From: Kitasatospora cinereorecta
Lineage (GTDB): Bacteria; Actinomycetota; Actinomycetes; Streptomycetales; Streptomycetaceae
Assembly: GCF_024172095.1 (NCBI RefSeq)
Contig: NZ_JAMZDX010000005.1
Location: 620,001-684,000, forward strand
DNA: 64,000 nucleotides
Direction: 5' to 3'
The notes under the pieces were generated by a model. That model saw only the letters and a program-made list of their open reading frames with translations. It was not told where the DNA came from and did no database searches. The position numbers and the translations under genes were made by a program. Positions 54,563-63,244 of this stretch are shown here, piece after piece (position 1 is the first letter of the stretch; each line of letters begins with the position of its first letter).

Positions 54563-54766
54563 TCAGATGGCGCGGATGTTCTCGGCCTGCGGGCCCTTCT
54601 GGCCCTGCGTGACGTCGAACTCGACCTTCTGGCCCTCGACGAGCTCACGGAAGCCGGTGGACTGGATGTTCGAGTAGTGGGCGAACACGTCGGCGCCGCC
54701 ACCATCCTGCTCGATGAAGCCGTAGCCCTTTTCGCTGTTGAACCACTTCACGGTGCCGGTAGCCAT
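54563..54766 (-). CDS. Cold-shock protein, CspA family
   Basis: A 67-residue single-domain RNA chaperone. RNP1 is KGYGFI and RNP2 is DVFAHY; the N-terminal MATGTVKWFNSEKGYGFIEQ is near universal in actinobacterial CspA proteins. ATG 54766 lies behind GGAGACGGTT. The leader upstream is unusually long and holds a conserved-looking hairpin at 54865-54892. Confidence 0.97.
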   Translation of the reverse strand: MATGTVKWFNSEKGYGFIEQDGGGADVFAHYSNIQSTGFRELVEGQKVEFDVTQGQKGPQAENIRAI

Positions 54767-54864
54767 AACCGTCTCCACTTTCACTGGGGCGTCAGGGCCC
54801 ACACCTCGTGGACCCCAAGTAGCCGCGATCCCCATCCGGAGACAAAACACCGGACAAAACAAAT

Positions 54865-54892
54865 GCGCCTGTTGGTTGGAACCAGCAGGCGC
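54865..54892 (-). promoter_or_regulatory. Hairpin in the cold-shock gene leader
   Basis: Arms 54865-54877 and 54880-54892 pair over 13 bp with one G-U or mismatch; the tip is tight, so the real loop is 4-6 bases. It lies about 100 bases before the csp start, in AT-rich DNA with A-runs. It may be a leader structure that responds to temperature, or a terminator of a transcript from upstream. Confidence 0.5.
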
Positions 54893-55003
54893 ACACACAC
54901 GTTCATGGGAACCAATACTGCAACTGCCTCCGACTGTAGCACGCCGACCGGGTCGTCCGAGGGGAAAAGTTCCCCTGCTCACACCTGGTTTGTCCGCAAC
55001 GAA

Positions 55004-55040
55004 AGGGGGGCACGCGGCGGGATCCGCCGCGTGCCCCCCT
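55004..55040. terminator. Terminator of the first MMPL gene
   Basis: Perfect 17-bp stem (55004-55020 with 55024-55040) closing a 3-base loop, 14 bases past the MMPL stop. One of the strongest hairpins of the window. Confidence 0.9.
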
Positions 55041-55053
55041 CGGTCCACCGGGG

Positions 55054-57222
55054 TCAGCGCAGGCCGGCCGACTCCGGCTCGCGCTTGCCGAGCTCCACCT
55101 CGGCGGGGCCGTGGCCGGCCATCGCGCCGTGGCCCGGCCACCAGGCCGCGCGGCCCAGCAGCGCGGTGAGCGCCGGGGTGAAGAACATCGCCATCACGAA
55201 GGCCGCCAGGACGATGCCGAAGGCCAGCGCGAAGCCGAGCTCCATGAAGAGCACGTTGCCCGCGAGCATGAAGGTCGCGAACGACGCCGCCAGGATGAAC
55301 CCGGCCGCGGCGACGGTCGGACCGCCGTGCTTGACCGCCTCGCGCGCCGCCTCGCGCGGGCTGCGGCCCTCACGGGCCTCCTCCCGCAGGCGGGCGATGA
55401 TCAGGATGTTGTAGTCGGTGCCGATCGCCACCACGAACAGGTAGATGAAGATCGGCAGCATGAACATCAGACCCGGCTCGTTGCCGAGCTTCTGGAACAC
55501 CAGCGTGGTGGCGCCGAGCGTGCCGGCGAAGCCGAGGCCGACCGAGGCCATCAGGTACCAGGGGGCGACCACGCTGCGCAGCTGGAGGGCGAGGATCAGC
55601 AGGATCAGCGCACCGGCGAGCGGGAAGACCACCTTGTAGTCGTGCGCCATCGCCAGGTTGATGTCCTTGAGGACCGACGACTGCCCGCCGACCAGCGCCT
55701 TGGTGCCGCTCGGCACCTCGGCGTGGGCGACCTTGCGCAGCTGGCTGACGGTGTCGATCGCGGCGTTGCTGGAGGGGGAGTCCTTCAGCGTGACGGTGAA
55801 GTCGGCCGTCGTGCCGTCGGTGCTGATCTTCGGCTCGGCCGGCGCCTGCGCGACACCGGGGACCTTGCCGAGCTTGTCGGCGTAGCCGGTCAGGGCCGAC
55901 CGGTCCAGCGCGCCGCCACCGGTGGTGGTCACGAAGACGTGCGAGGGGTCCGCGGCGCCCGCGGAGAAGGCGGTCATCAGCTTGTCCTGGACGACCATCG
56001 ACTCCTTGTCCTTGGGCATCGAGCTGCCCGCGAGGTCGAAGGTGCCGCTGTAGCCGAGCGCCGCCACCGACAGCACCACCAGCAGACCGCCGGAGACCGC
56101 GGCCACCAGGCCGGGGCGCTTCTGGGTCATCCGGCCCAGGGCGGCGAAGCGGGCGGTGGACGGCTCGTTCATCCACGACTTGCCGGGCCAGAAGGTGGCC
56201 CGGGCCGGGATCACCGAGAGCACGGCGGGGGCGAGGGTGAGCGAGGCCAGCGCGGCCACGACGACGGCGATGGCCAGGGCCGGGCCGAGCGCGGTGAACA
56301 TCCCGAGGCTGGAGAGCACCAGGACGGCGAAGGCGACGGCGACCGCGCCGGCCGCCGAGGCGATGGCCTCGCCGACCCGGCCGACGCCGTTGGCCACGGC
56401 CTCCTTGTGCGCGTCCCCGGCCCGCAGCCGCTCGCGGTAGCGGAACATCAGGAAGAGGAAGTAGTCGGTGCCGACGCCGAGCAGGACGACGATCAGGATC
56501 GCCGAGGTCACCGACGAGGTCTTGAGGTCGAGCAGCTTGGTGGCGTCCGCGATCAGGCCGTTGGCGACCGGCATCGCGACCACCAGCGAGAGCAGCACCG
56601 GCAGCAGTCCGGCCAGGATGCTGCGGAAGATGATGCCGACGATCATCATGACCAGGACGATCGAGGCCACGAAGATGATCGCGTCCGCGGAGCCGGAGGA
56701 CTCCTTCTGGTCCAGGGCCTGCGCGGCCTGGCCGCCGACCTGGAACTTCAGCCCGGTGCCGGAGGCCAGCGCGGTGCCCTCGGTCCGGAGGTCCTTGGCG
56801 GCCTGCCCGTACTCGTCGGTCTGCATCTTGGTCTTGTCGATGGAGACCATCGTCAGCGCGTACTTGTGGTCCTGGGACAGCGACTTCTCGCCGACCGGGA
56901 GGATCTGCTCGACCAGCGCGATGTGCTTGTCGGTGAGCCCCTGGACGATCTTCGCCATGGAGTCCTGGTCGGCCGCGCCCAGCGCCCCGCCGTCGGTGCG
57001 CTCGAACAGCAGCAGCGCGCCCGGGGTGAAGCTGGCCGGGAACTTCTCCGCCTGGAGCTCGGCGGCCTGGATCGACTCGTAGCTCTTGGGCAGGAACGCC
57101 GCCTCGTCCGTCTGGGCGGTGATGGTCGGCGCGGTGGCGACGATGGCGAGCATCGCGACCAGCCAGGCCGCGATCACCCACCACGCGCGCTTGACGACGA
57201 ATTGTCCGATTCGGTGGAACAT
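55054..57222 (-). CDS. MMPL family transporter
   Basis: A 722-residue RND-type membrane protein with 12 predicted helices: one at the N-terminus (VVKRAWWVIAAWLVAMLAIV), an external loop, five helices (about residues 180-340), a second loop and the last six helices. The GxxxDYxxF motifs that carry the proton-relay Asp residues are GVGTDYFLFLMFR (first half) and AIGTDYNILIIAR (second half). MMPL proteins export lipids, siderophores or drugs. AGGAGG precedes ATG 57222 by about 10 bases. It is divergent from the second MMPL gene, with a palindromic operator between. Confidence 0.92.
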   Translation of the reverse strand: MFHRIGQFVVKRAWWVIAAWLVAMLAIVATAPTITAQTDEAAFLPKSYESIQAAELQAEKFPASFTPGALLLFERTDGGALGAADQDSMAKIVQGLTDKHIALVEQILPVGEKSLSQDHKYALTMVSIDKTKMQTDEYGQAAKDLRTEGTALASGTGLKFQVGGQAAQALDQKESSGSADAIIFVASIVLVMMIVGIIFRSILAGLLPVLLSLVVAMPVANGLIADATKLLDLKTSSVTSAILIVVLLGVGTDYFLFLMFRYRERLRAGDAHKEAVANGVGRVGEAIASAAGAVAVAFAVLVLSSLGMFTALGPALAIAVVVAALASLTLAPAVLSVIPARATFWPGKSWMNEPSTARFAALGRMTQKRPGLVAAVSGGLLVVLSVAALGYSGTFDLAGSSMPKDKESMVVQDKLMTAFSAGAADPSHVFVTTTGGGALDRSALTGYADKLGKVPGVAQAPAEPKISTDGTTADFTVTLKDSPSSNAAIDTVSQLRKVAHAEVPSGTKALVGGQSSVLKDINLAMAHDYKVVFPLAGALILLILALQLRSVVAPWYLMASVGLGFAGTLGATTLVFQKLGNEPGLMFMLPIFIYLFVVAIGTDYNILIIARLREEAREGRSPREAAREAVKHGGPTVAAAGFILAASFATFMLAGNVLFMELGFALAFGIVLAAFVMAMFFTPALTALLGRAAWWPGHGAMAGHGPAEVELGKREPESAGLR

Positions 57223-57366
57223 GCTCGTAGTGCCTCCTGGGCATGGTTCACCGCCGCCGGGGGACGGGGACCGGGCAACGGTAGGACCGGCCGCGAGCCG
57301 CGCAGGCAGCACAGCGCTCTTAGCCGGTCGGCAGGTAAGTACGTGGTGGTCATCCTACGGGCCCTT

Positions 57367-57384
57367 ACTTGCCGCCCGGCAAGT
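57367..57384. promoter_or_regulatory. ACTTGCC palindrome before the MMPL gene
   Basis: ACTTGCCGCCCGGCAAGT is a perfect inverted repeat (7-base arms, 4-base spacer) 145 bases upstream of the MMPL start. A related half site, GGCAGGTAAGT, lies at about 57330-57340. Typical of TetR operators in front of MMPL exporters; no TetR gene is adjacent. Confidence 0.6.
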
Positions 57385-57715
57385 GGGTTTCCCCGCGGTC
57401 GTCCCCCTAGGGGAGCCGCGCGGGCGCCCCGGACCATCGTCGCCTGCGCACCAACCCCTCCACCTCGTGCTTCGGGTGGAGATCCCTCCCCCTCAGGGTG
57501 GACTTCGCTCCACCCTCCAGGAGGAGAAGGCACCCCTACGGGACTGGGGAAAACCCCACCCCGCACCTGGGGAAAAGTGCAGGGGGAACTCGGGCCCCAG
57601 CCGGATGTCGCGTCAGCTCCCGTCTCCGTAGCTTCGGTTGCGCAGCCGGACCGCAGCCCGGCGACCGATTCCGGCGGCCAGGGGTGGCCGCCGCTCACCC
57701 GTGGGGACAACACCC
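57385..57715. other. Long GC-rich leader region between two MMPL genes
   Basis: No coding frame is convincing. The region has a hairpin AGGGTGGA-N6-TCCACCCT (57495-57502 with 57509-57516), a nearby CCACC/GGTGG repeat, and A/G-rich runs (GGGGAAAACCCC, CTGGGGAAAAGTGCAG). It probably holds the promoter and structured leader of the gene at 57716. Confidence 0.5.
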
Positions 57716-59932
57716 GTGAAACCAGGCATCGCCGCCACCATGGGCGCGTGGAGCGCCCGACACCGCAAGACCGCGGTCTTCGGCTGGCTGCTGTTCGTCG
57801 TGCTCGCCACCTTCCTGGGCGGGGCCCACGGCAGCACCAAGGTCACCGACGCGGAGTCGATGCCGGGCCAGGTCGCCCGCGCCGCCAAGATCCTCGACGA
57901 GGCCGGCATCAAGTCCCCGGCCGGCGAGACGGTGCTGGTCCAGAGCGCCGCGCTGACCGCCGACGACCCCGCCTTCCGCCAGGTGGTCGAGCAGACGGCG
58001 ACCGCGGTCGCCGCCACCGGCAAGGCCGCCGACCTGCGCAGCCCGTACGAGACCGGCGCGGTCTCCGCCGACCGGCACTCGGCGCTGCTGCAGTTCACCG
58101 TCGCCGGGGCGGATCGCGAGCAGGCCGTGGCCGCCGTCACCTCGGTGGTCGACGCGGTGGCGAAGGTCCAGGCCCAGCACCGCGAGCTGACCGTCGAGGA
58201 GTTCGGCGAGGCCAGCGCCGGCAAGTGGTTCCAGGACCAGTTCACGGACGACTTCGCCCGCGCCGAGTGGACGGCGGTGCCGCTCGCCCTCGGCATCCTG
58301 CTGATCGCCTTCGGAGCGGTGGTCGCCGCGGTGCTGCCGGTGGTCCTGGCGGTGACGGCGTTCATCGCGGCCGGCGGCCTGGTCGCGCTCTCCAGCGGCC
58401 TGCTGCACACCAGCGACGACGCCGGCTCGGTGATGCTGCTGGTCGGCCTCGCCGTCGGCGTCGACTACTGCCTCTTCTACCTGCGGCGCGAGCGCGAGGA
58501 GCGGGCCGCCGGGCGGGACGCCGCCACCGCCCTGCGGGTGGCCGCCGCCACCAGCGGCCGGGCGGTGCTGGTCTCCGGCGTCACCGTGGTGGTCGCCATG
58601 GCCGGCATGTTCCTCACCGGCATCGCCGACTTCCAGGCCATGTCCTACGCCACCATCGTGGTCGTGGTCACCGCCGTGCTCGGCTCGCTGACCGTGCTGC
58701 CCGCCCTGCTCTCCCTGCTCGGCGACCGGGTCGAGAAGGGCCGGCTGCCCCTTCTCCACCGGCTGCGCGGGGCCGGGAGCGACCGGGCCGGCGGCCGGGT
58801 GTGGAACGCGCTGCTCACCCCGGTGCTCAACCGCCCGCTGACCGCCACCCTGCTGGCCGGCGGACTGCTGCTCGCACTGGCCGCCCCGCTGCTCACCCTG
58901 CACACCGCCAACCTGACCTTCCAGCAGCAGGTCCCCCGCGGCAATCCGCTGGTCGCCACCTCCCAGCGGATCGAGGCCGCCTTCCCGGGCAGCCCCGCCC
59001 CCGCCACCGTGGTGGTCAAGGCCCGCGACATCGCCTCGCCCGAGATGACCGCCGCCCTCGCCGACCTGCGGGCCAAGGCTCTGGCGAGCGGGCGGATGCA
59101 CGGGCCGATCGACCTGCAACTGCACCGCGAGGCCAACATCGCCGTCCTCGACATCCCGCTCGCCGGCAGCGGCAACGACGCCACCAGCGCCGCCGCCCTC
59201 AAGACCCTCCGGGACGACGTGGTCGCCACCACCGTCCTGAAAGTGCCCGGCACCGAAGCCCCGGTCGCGGGCAGCACCGCGGGTTCGTACGACTTCAACC
59301 GCCGGATGTCCGACGCGATGATCCCGGTCTTCGGCTTCGTGGTCGCCTTCGCCTTCCTGCTGATGCTGATGTCGTTCCGCTCGCTCGGCATCGCCCTGAC
59401 CGCCGTGGTGCTCAACCTGCTGTCGGTCGGCGCGGCGTACGGGGTGCTGTCACTGGTCTTCCAGCACGGCGTCGGCGCCTCGCTCTTCGGCACCGCCGGG
59501 GTCGGCGCCGTGGAGTCCTGGGTGCCGCTCTTCCTCTTCGTGATCCTCTTCGGCCTGTCCATGGACTACCACGTCTTCGTGGTCTCCCGGATCAAGGAGG
59601 CACACGACCGGGGGCTGTCGACCAGGGCGGCGGTGTCGTACGGCATCCGCTCGACGGCGGGCGTGGTGACCAGTGCCGCCGTGATCATGGTCGGGGTGTT
59701 CGCGGTCTTCGGGACGCTGTCGATGCAGTCGATGAAGCAGATGGGCGTCGGCCTGGCGGTCGCCGTCCTGCTGGACGCCACGGTGATCCGCGCGGTCCTG
59801 CTGCCCGCCTCGATGACCCTGCTCGGCGAGCGGAACTGGTTCCTGCCGCGGTGGCTGCACTGGCTGCCCCGGCTGGAGCACGGCGAACCGGCCGCCGAAC
59901 CGGCGCCGGACCGCCCGGCCGTCCTGGTCTGA
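57716..59932 (+). CDS. MMPL family transporter (second copy)
   Basis: A 738-residue transporter with the same 12-helix plan as its divergent neighbour. Key segments are TAVFGWLLFVVLATFLGGAH (helix 1), GLAVGVDYCLFYLRRERE (proton-relay Asp) and FGLSMDYHVFVVSRIKEAHD in the second half. The two copies are only distantly alike, so this is not a recent duplication. GTG 57716 has GGGGAC 8 bases upstream; ATG 57740 is a later option. Confidence 0.9.
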   Translation: MKPGIAATMGAWSARHRKTAVFGWLLFVVLATFLGGAHGSTKVTDAESMPGQVARAAKILDEAGIKSPAGETVLVQSAALTADDPAFRQVVEQTATAVAATGKAADLRSPYETGAVSADRHSALLQFTVAGADREQAVAAVTSVVDAVAKVQAQHRELTVEEFGEASAGKWFQDQFTDDFARAEWTAVPLALGILLIAFGAVVAAVLPVVLAVTAFIAAGGLVALSSGLLHTSDDAGSVMLLVGLAVGVDYCLFYLRREREERAAGRDAATALRVAAATSGRAVLVSGVTVVVAMAGMFLTGIADFQAMSYATIVVVVTAVLGSLTVLPALLSLLGDRVEKGRLPLLHRLRGAGSDRAGGRVWNALLTPVLNRPLTATLLAGGLLLALAAPLLTLHTANLTFQQQVPRGNPLVATSQRIEAAFPGSPAPATVVVKARDIASPEMTAALADLRAKALASGRMHGPIDLQLHREANIAVLDIPLAGSGNDATSAAALKTLRDDVVATTVLKVPGTEAPVAGSTAGSYDFNRRMSDAMIPVFGFVVAFAFLLMLMSFRSLGIALTAVVLNLLSVGAAYGVLSLVFQHGVGASLFGTAGVGAVESWVPLFLFVILFGLSMDYHVFVVSRIKEAHDRGLSTRAAVSYGIRSTAGVVTSAAVIMVGVFAVFGTLSMQSMKQMGVGLAVAVLLDATVIRAVLLPASMTLLGERNWFLPRWLHWLPRLEHGEPAAEPAPDRPAVLV

Positions 59933-60056
59933 GCCGACCACCCCGCCCCGACCACCTGCCCCTCCTCACCCGCCCGGGCACCCGCCCGGGCACCCGCGAG
60001 CCGCCCGTCGCGAGCCGCGCGTGTCCGGGCGGTCACGCGTACGAGAGGATGGCCGG

Positions 60057-60938
60057 ATGATCTCCGGCGACTTCGACGAACACCGCGCCCGCCGGCTCCT
60101 CGCCGCCGCCTGCGACGCCGCCGGGCTGCCCAGCTCCGGCGCAGCCCTGCTGGCGCTCGGCGAGAACGCGGTCTTCGACCTCGGCGATCCCGCCGTGGTG
60201 GCCAAGGTCGGCCGTTCGGCGGACGGCCGGGCGGCCCGCGAGCTGGCGGTCGCCGGGTGGCTGGCCGGGTCGGGCGTCCCGGTGGTCCGCCCCTACCTGC
60301 CGGAGCCGGTCGACGCCCACGGCCACCCGGTCACCTTCTGGCACCGGCTGCCCGCGGCCCACGGCCCCGCCCGTCCGGCCGACCTCGCCCCGCTGCTGCG
60401 CGCACTCCACCGACTGCCCACTGCCCCCTTCCCCCTCCCCGCGCGCGACCTGCTCGCTCCGGTGGACCGCTGGCTGGCCGCGGCCGGCGATCACATCGAC
60501 CCGGCCGACGCCGCGTACCTGCGCGGCCGGAAGGAGAGCTTCGTCACCGCCCTCGGGGACTTGACACCGCACCTCCCCCCGGGGCCGATCCACGGCGACG
60601 CCCTCCCCCGCAACGTCCACCTCGGGCCGGACGGCCCCGTCCTGCTCGACCTGGAGAACGTCTCCCTCGACCTGCGCGAGCACGACCTGGTCGTCCTGGC
60701 GCTGGCTCAGGACCGTTACGGGGTACCGGCGGAGGAGTACCGGGAGTTCACCGCCGGCTACGGCTGGGACGTCCGCGACTGGCCCGGATTCGCCGTGCTG
60801 CGCGGCGCCCGGGAGACCGCGAGCGCCGCCTGGGTGGCGCAGCACACACCCGGACGGCCCGCCGCGGCGGCGGAGTTCCGCCGCCGCGTGAGTTCCCTGC
60901 GTCACAACCGCCCCCAAGTACGCTGGTTCGCGTTCTGA
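60057..60938 (+). CDS. Aminoglycoside phosphotransferase-like protein
   Basis: A 293-residue protein kinase-like fold of the APH family. The catalytic loop is IHGDALPRNVHL (HGDxxxxN), and the metal-binding segment LLDLENVSLDLREHDL (Asp/Glu). The N-lobe ENAVFDLGDPAVVAKVG binds ATP. The family includes antibiotic kinases but also choline, homoserine and small metabolite kinases, so resistance is not implied. ATG 60057 follows GAGGATGG. Confidence 0.82.
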   Translation: MISGDFDEHRARRLLAAACDAAGLPSSGAALLALGENAVFDLGDPAVVAKVGRSADGRAARELAVAGWLAGSGVPVVRPYLPEPVDAHGHPVTFWHRLPAAHGPARPADLAPLLRALHRLPTAPFPLPARDLLAPVDRWLAAAGDHIDPADAAYLRGRKESFVTALGDLTPHLPPGPIHGDALPRNVHLGPDGPVLLDLENVSLDLREHDLVVLALAQDRYGVPAEEYREFTAGYGWDVRDWPGFAVLRGARETASAAWVAQHTPGRPAAAAEFRRRVSSLRHNRPQVRWFAF

Positions 60939-61069
60939 CCGTTTCCGTGGGACAGCCCGCACTGTGGCGTGGCTCACGTCTTTCACGGAACCATCCCGCT
61001 CGTACCCGGCGTCGTATCGGACCAGACGCCCCGCCCAAGGCGACCGGTACGACGTCAGGAGTCGTCTCG

Positions 61070-62071
61070 ATGGTGATCAACCGAACCCTGTCCCGCCACC
61101 GCCGCGCGGTGGTCGTCGGCCTGTCCTCCGCCCTGCTCGCGCCGGCCCTGCTGGTCGCCTGCGGACCCGCGAAGCAGACCGGCGCCGCCGGCGACGCCGC
61201 GAGCCACCAGGCCGCGTCGGTCACCCCCTCGCCGTCGGCGAGCGCGAGCGCGTCCACGTCCGCATCGAGCTCGCCGTCCCCCGACGACCCGGGCTCCACG
61301 GACGGCAGCCCCTCGGCCGGGAAGACCACCCGGGCCGCCAAGCCGGCGACCGGCGATCCCGCCACCCCGTCGCCCTCCGGCGCGGCCACCACCCCGGGCT
61401 CCGCCGCCAGCGGCAGCCCGCTGGGCCAGTCCGCCCCCGGCACCCCGCCGGCCAAGCCGGGCCACCCGCCGGCCGGCTCCGTCCTGCACACCACCGCCTC
61501 CGGCGGCCGGACCGTCGCCCTCACCTTCGACGACGGCCCCGGCCCGGCCACCAACCAGGTCCTCGACCTGCTCGCGCAGTACGGCGCGCACGCCACCTTC
61601 TGCCAGATCGGCAAGAACGTGATCGCCGACCCGGCCGCCACCAAGCGGATCCTGGCCGAGGGCCACCGCCTGTGCGACCACACCGAGGACCACCCCCAGC
61701 CCATGCACACCCAGGCGCACGACAAGCAGGTGGCCGAGATAGGCGACGCCCGCGACGCCATCCTGGCGGCGGGCGGCCCCGGCACCAAGATCACCTGGTG
61801 GCGCGCCCCCGGCGGCGACTTCACCGCGGAGAACGTCCAGATCGCCTCCCAGCTCGGCATGAAGTCCCTGGGCTGGTCGGTCGACCCGCGCGACTGGTCC
61901 CGCCCCGGCGTCCCCGCCATCGTCTCCACCATCGAGCAGAACGTCCGCCCCGGCTCCGTCGTCCTCATGCACGACGGCGGCGGCGACCGCAGCCAGACCG
62001 TGGCCGCCCTCAAGCAGCTCCTCCCCTGGCTCGTCGCCCAGGGCTACACCTTCGACTTCCCCGCCGCCTGA
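61070..62071 (+). CDS. Lipoprotein polysaccharide deacetylase (NodB domain)
   Basis: A 333-residue exported lipoprotein. The signal ends in LLVACG (Cys31). Residues about 40-140 are a Ser/Pro/Thr/Ala-rich wall spacer. The NodB domain begins near 145: VALTFDDGPGPATNQVLDLL (catalytic Asp and metal Asp), the metal-binding DHTEDHPQPM and WWRAPGGDF. It ends with SVVLMHDGGGDRSQTVAAL. It should remove N- or O-acetyl groups from peptidoglycan or another wall glycan. AGGAG precedes ATG 61070 by 8 bases. Confidence 0.9.
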   Translation: MVINRTLSRHRRAVVVGLSSALLAPALLVACGPAKQTGAAGDAASHQAASVTPSPSASASASTSASSSPSPDDPGSTDGSPSAGKTTRAAKPATGDPATPSPSGAATTPGSAASGSPLGQSAPGTPPAKPGHPPAGSVLHTTASGGRTVALTFDDGPGPATNQVLDLLAQYGAHATFCQIGKNVIADPAATKRILAEGHRLCDHTEDHPQPMHTQAHDKQVAEIGDARDAILAAGGPGTKITWWRAPGGDFTAENVQIASQLGMKSLGWSVDPRDWSRPGVPAIVSTIEQNVRPGSVVLMHDGGGDRSQTVAALKQLLPWLVAQGYTFDFPAA

Positions 62072-62109
62072 CCCACCTCGCCCCACCCGACCCACCTGCC
62101 CCGGCCGGG

Positions 62110-62344
62110 CCCCGTCACGACACGACGGGGCTCGGCCGTTGCCGTCGGCACCGCCCCCCTGCCCCGGACTGGGCCCCGGCGTCGGCCTGCGGTCTCCGGC
62201 CGGAGCGAGCAGCGGTGCGGTGGCGGCGATGTTCGGGTGGGCCGTGGCGGGGGCCGGCTCCACCCCACCCCACCCACCCGCCCGGCCGGTCCCCGTCACG
62301 ACACGTGCGTACGGGGCTCGGCCGTTGCCGTCGGCACCGCCCCC
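62110..62344. repeat. Degenerate tandem duplication after the deacetylase gene
   Basis: The segment 62110-62158 reappears at 62291-62344 with a small insertion (both hold CCCCGTCACGACAC and GGGGCTCGGCCGTTGCCGTC). The first copy forms a CCCCGTC/GACGGGG hairpin. Between them sits a fragment of the TetR gene end. So a stretch including the deacetylase terminator and part of the tetR gene has been duplicated and is decaying. Confidence 0.7.
62178..62258 (-). pseudogene. Fragment of the TetR gene 3' end
   Basis: Bases 62205-62258 match 62496-62548 of the intact TetR gene almost exactly (GCGAGCAGCGGTGCGGTGGC and on), and 62178-62204 match 62378-62404 at its stop codon. About 92 bases present in the intact gene are missing between these two blocks. 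No start, so it is a decayed copy. Confidence 0.7.
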
Positions 62345-62382
62345 TGACCAGAACTCGCCCCAGCCCCCGACTCGCCCCGGCG

Positions 62383-63114
62383 TCAGCGTGCGGTCTCCGG
62401 CCCGGGCACGGCGGGTGGGGAGGTGCGGCGGGCGGCGACGGCTTCCAGGAGCAGGTCCAGCGCGAACGGGTAGCCGCTGCGTCGCATGTCGGCGGCGAGC
62501 AGCGGTGCGGTGGCGGCGATGTTGGGGTGGGTCGTGGCGGGGAGCCGGCTGTAGCCGGCGCGCCAGACATCGGAGTCGGCGTCCTGGGCTGGGGCGGGCA
62601 TAGCGAGCACGGCCGCGTCCAGGGCCGCGAAGGCGAGGGCCTGGTCGACGAAGGAGTGGTAGATCCGGACCGCTTCGGGGTCGGGGAAGCCGGCCGATCG
62701 CAGGATGTCGAGGATGGCTTCGACCGCCGCGGTCTCGTGGGCCCGCCCGGTGGTGCGGTGGGCGGCGAGCAGCGCGGCCTGCGGGTGGGCCTGGTAGGCG
62801 GCGTGGATCCGCAGGCCCATCTCGCGCAGGTCGGTCCGCCAGTCGCCGGTGGGGCGGAGGCCGTGCTGGGCGCGGCCGATGAGTTCGTCGGCGACAGCGA
62901 GCAGCAGGTCGTCGGTGTTGCGGAAGTACCGGTAGATCGCGCTGGGGTCGGCGCCGAGCGCCGCTCCGAGCCGCCGGACGGTGAGGGCCTGGGCGCCGTG
63001 CTGGCCGATCAGGCGCAGGGCGGTCTCGACGATGGCGGGTTCGGAGAGCACCGTGCCCTGTTTGGTCGGCCGTCGGCGCCGGCGCTGCGACTCGGGTACC
63101 ACTCGCTCGGTCAT
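62383..63114 (-). CDS. TetR family transcriptional regulator
   Basis: A 243-residue regulator. A basic N-terminus (RRRRRPTKQGTVLSEPAIVE) leads to the HTH (LTVRRLGAALGADPSAIYRY with FRNTDDLLLAVADELIG) and a C-terminal TetR_C-type ligand domain. ATG 63114 is the first plausible start. It diverges from the APC permease gene, which is its likely target. Part of its 3' end is duplicated downstream at 62178-62258. Confidence 0.9.
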   Translation of the reverse strand: MTERVVPESQRRRRRPTKQGTVLSEPAIVETALRLIGQHGAQALTVRRLGAALGADPSAIYRYFRNTDDLLLAVADELIGRAQHGLRPTGDWRTDLREMGLRIHAAYQAHPQAALLAAHRTTGRAHETAAVEAILDILRSAGFPDPEAVRIYHSFVDQALAFAALDAAVLAMPAPAQDADSDVWRAGYSRLPATTHPNIAATAPLLAADMRRSGYPFALDLLLEAVAARRTSPPAVPGPETAR

Positions 63115-63244
63115 GGCGGCGAGCTTATGACAACGGCATTGACGTGTGAAGAGCGTCACCGCTTTCATGGCTGCTCTCCGGACCCGGCGCCTCTCCCGGG
63201 TCCGCGCATCCCCCAACCTCCCCCACGAGCAAGGCGGTGATCCG

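Noticed and set aside
55111..60060. A 1649-codon plus-strand frame across both MMPL genes
   Set aside because: It runs antisense to one transporter and out of frame over the other, with an Arg/Gly/Pro-rich product. Not a real giant protein.
60057..60938. Antibiotic resistance kinase
   Set aside because: The APH-like fold is shared by many metabolic kinases, and no resistance-specific residues or context are visible.
63140..63158. TGACG-N9-CGTCA as a TetR operator before the APC permease
   Set aside because: Only five-base arms with an unrelated spacer; such pairs are expected by chance, so I did not list it as a site.
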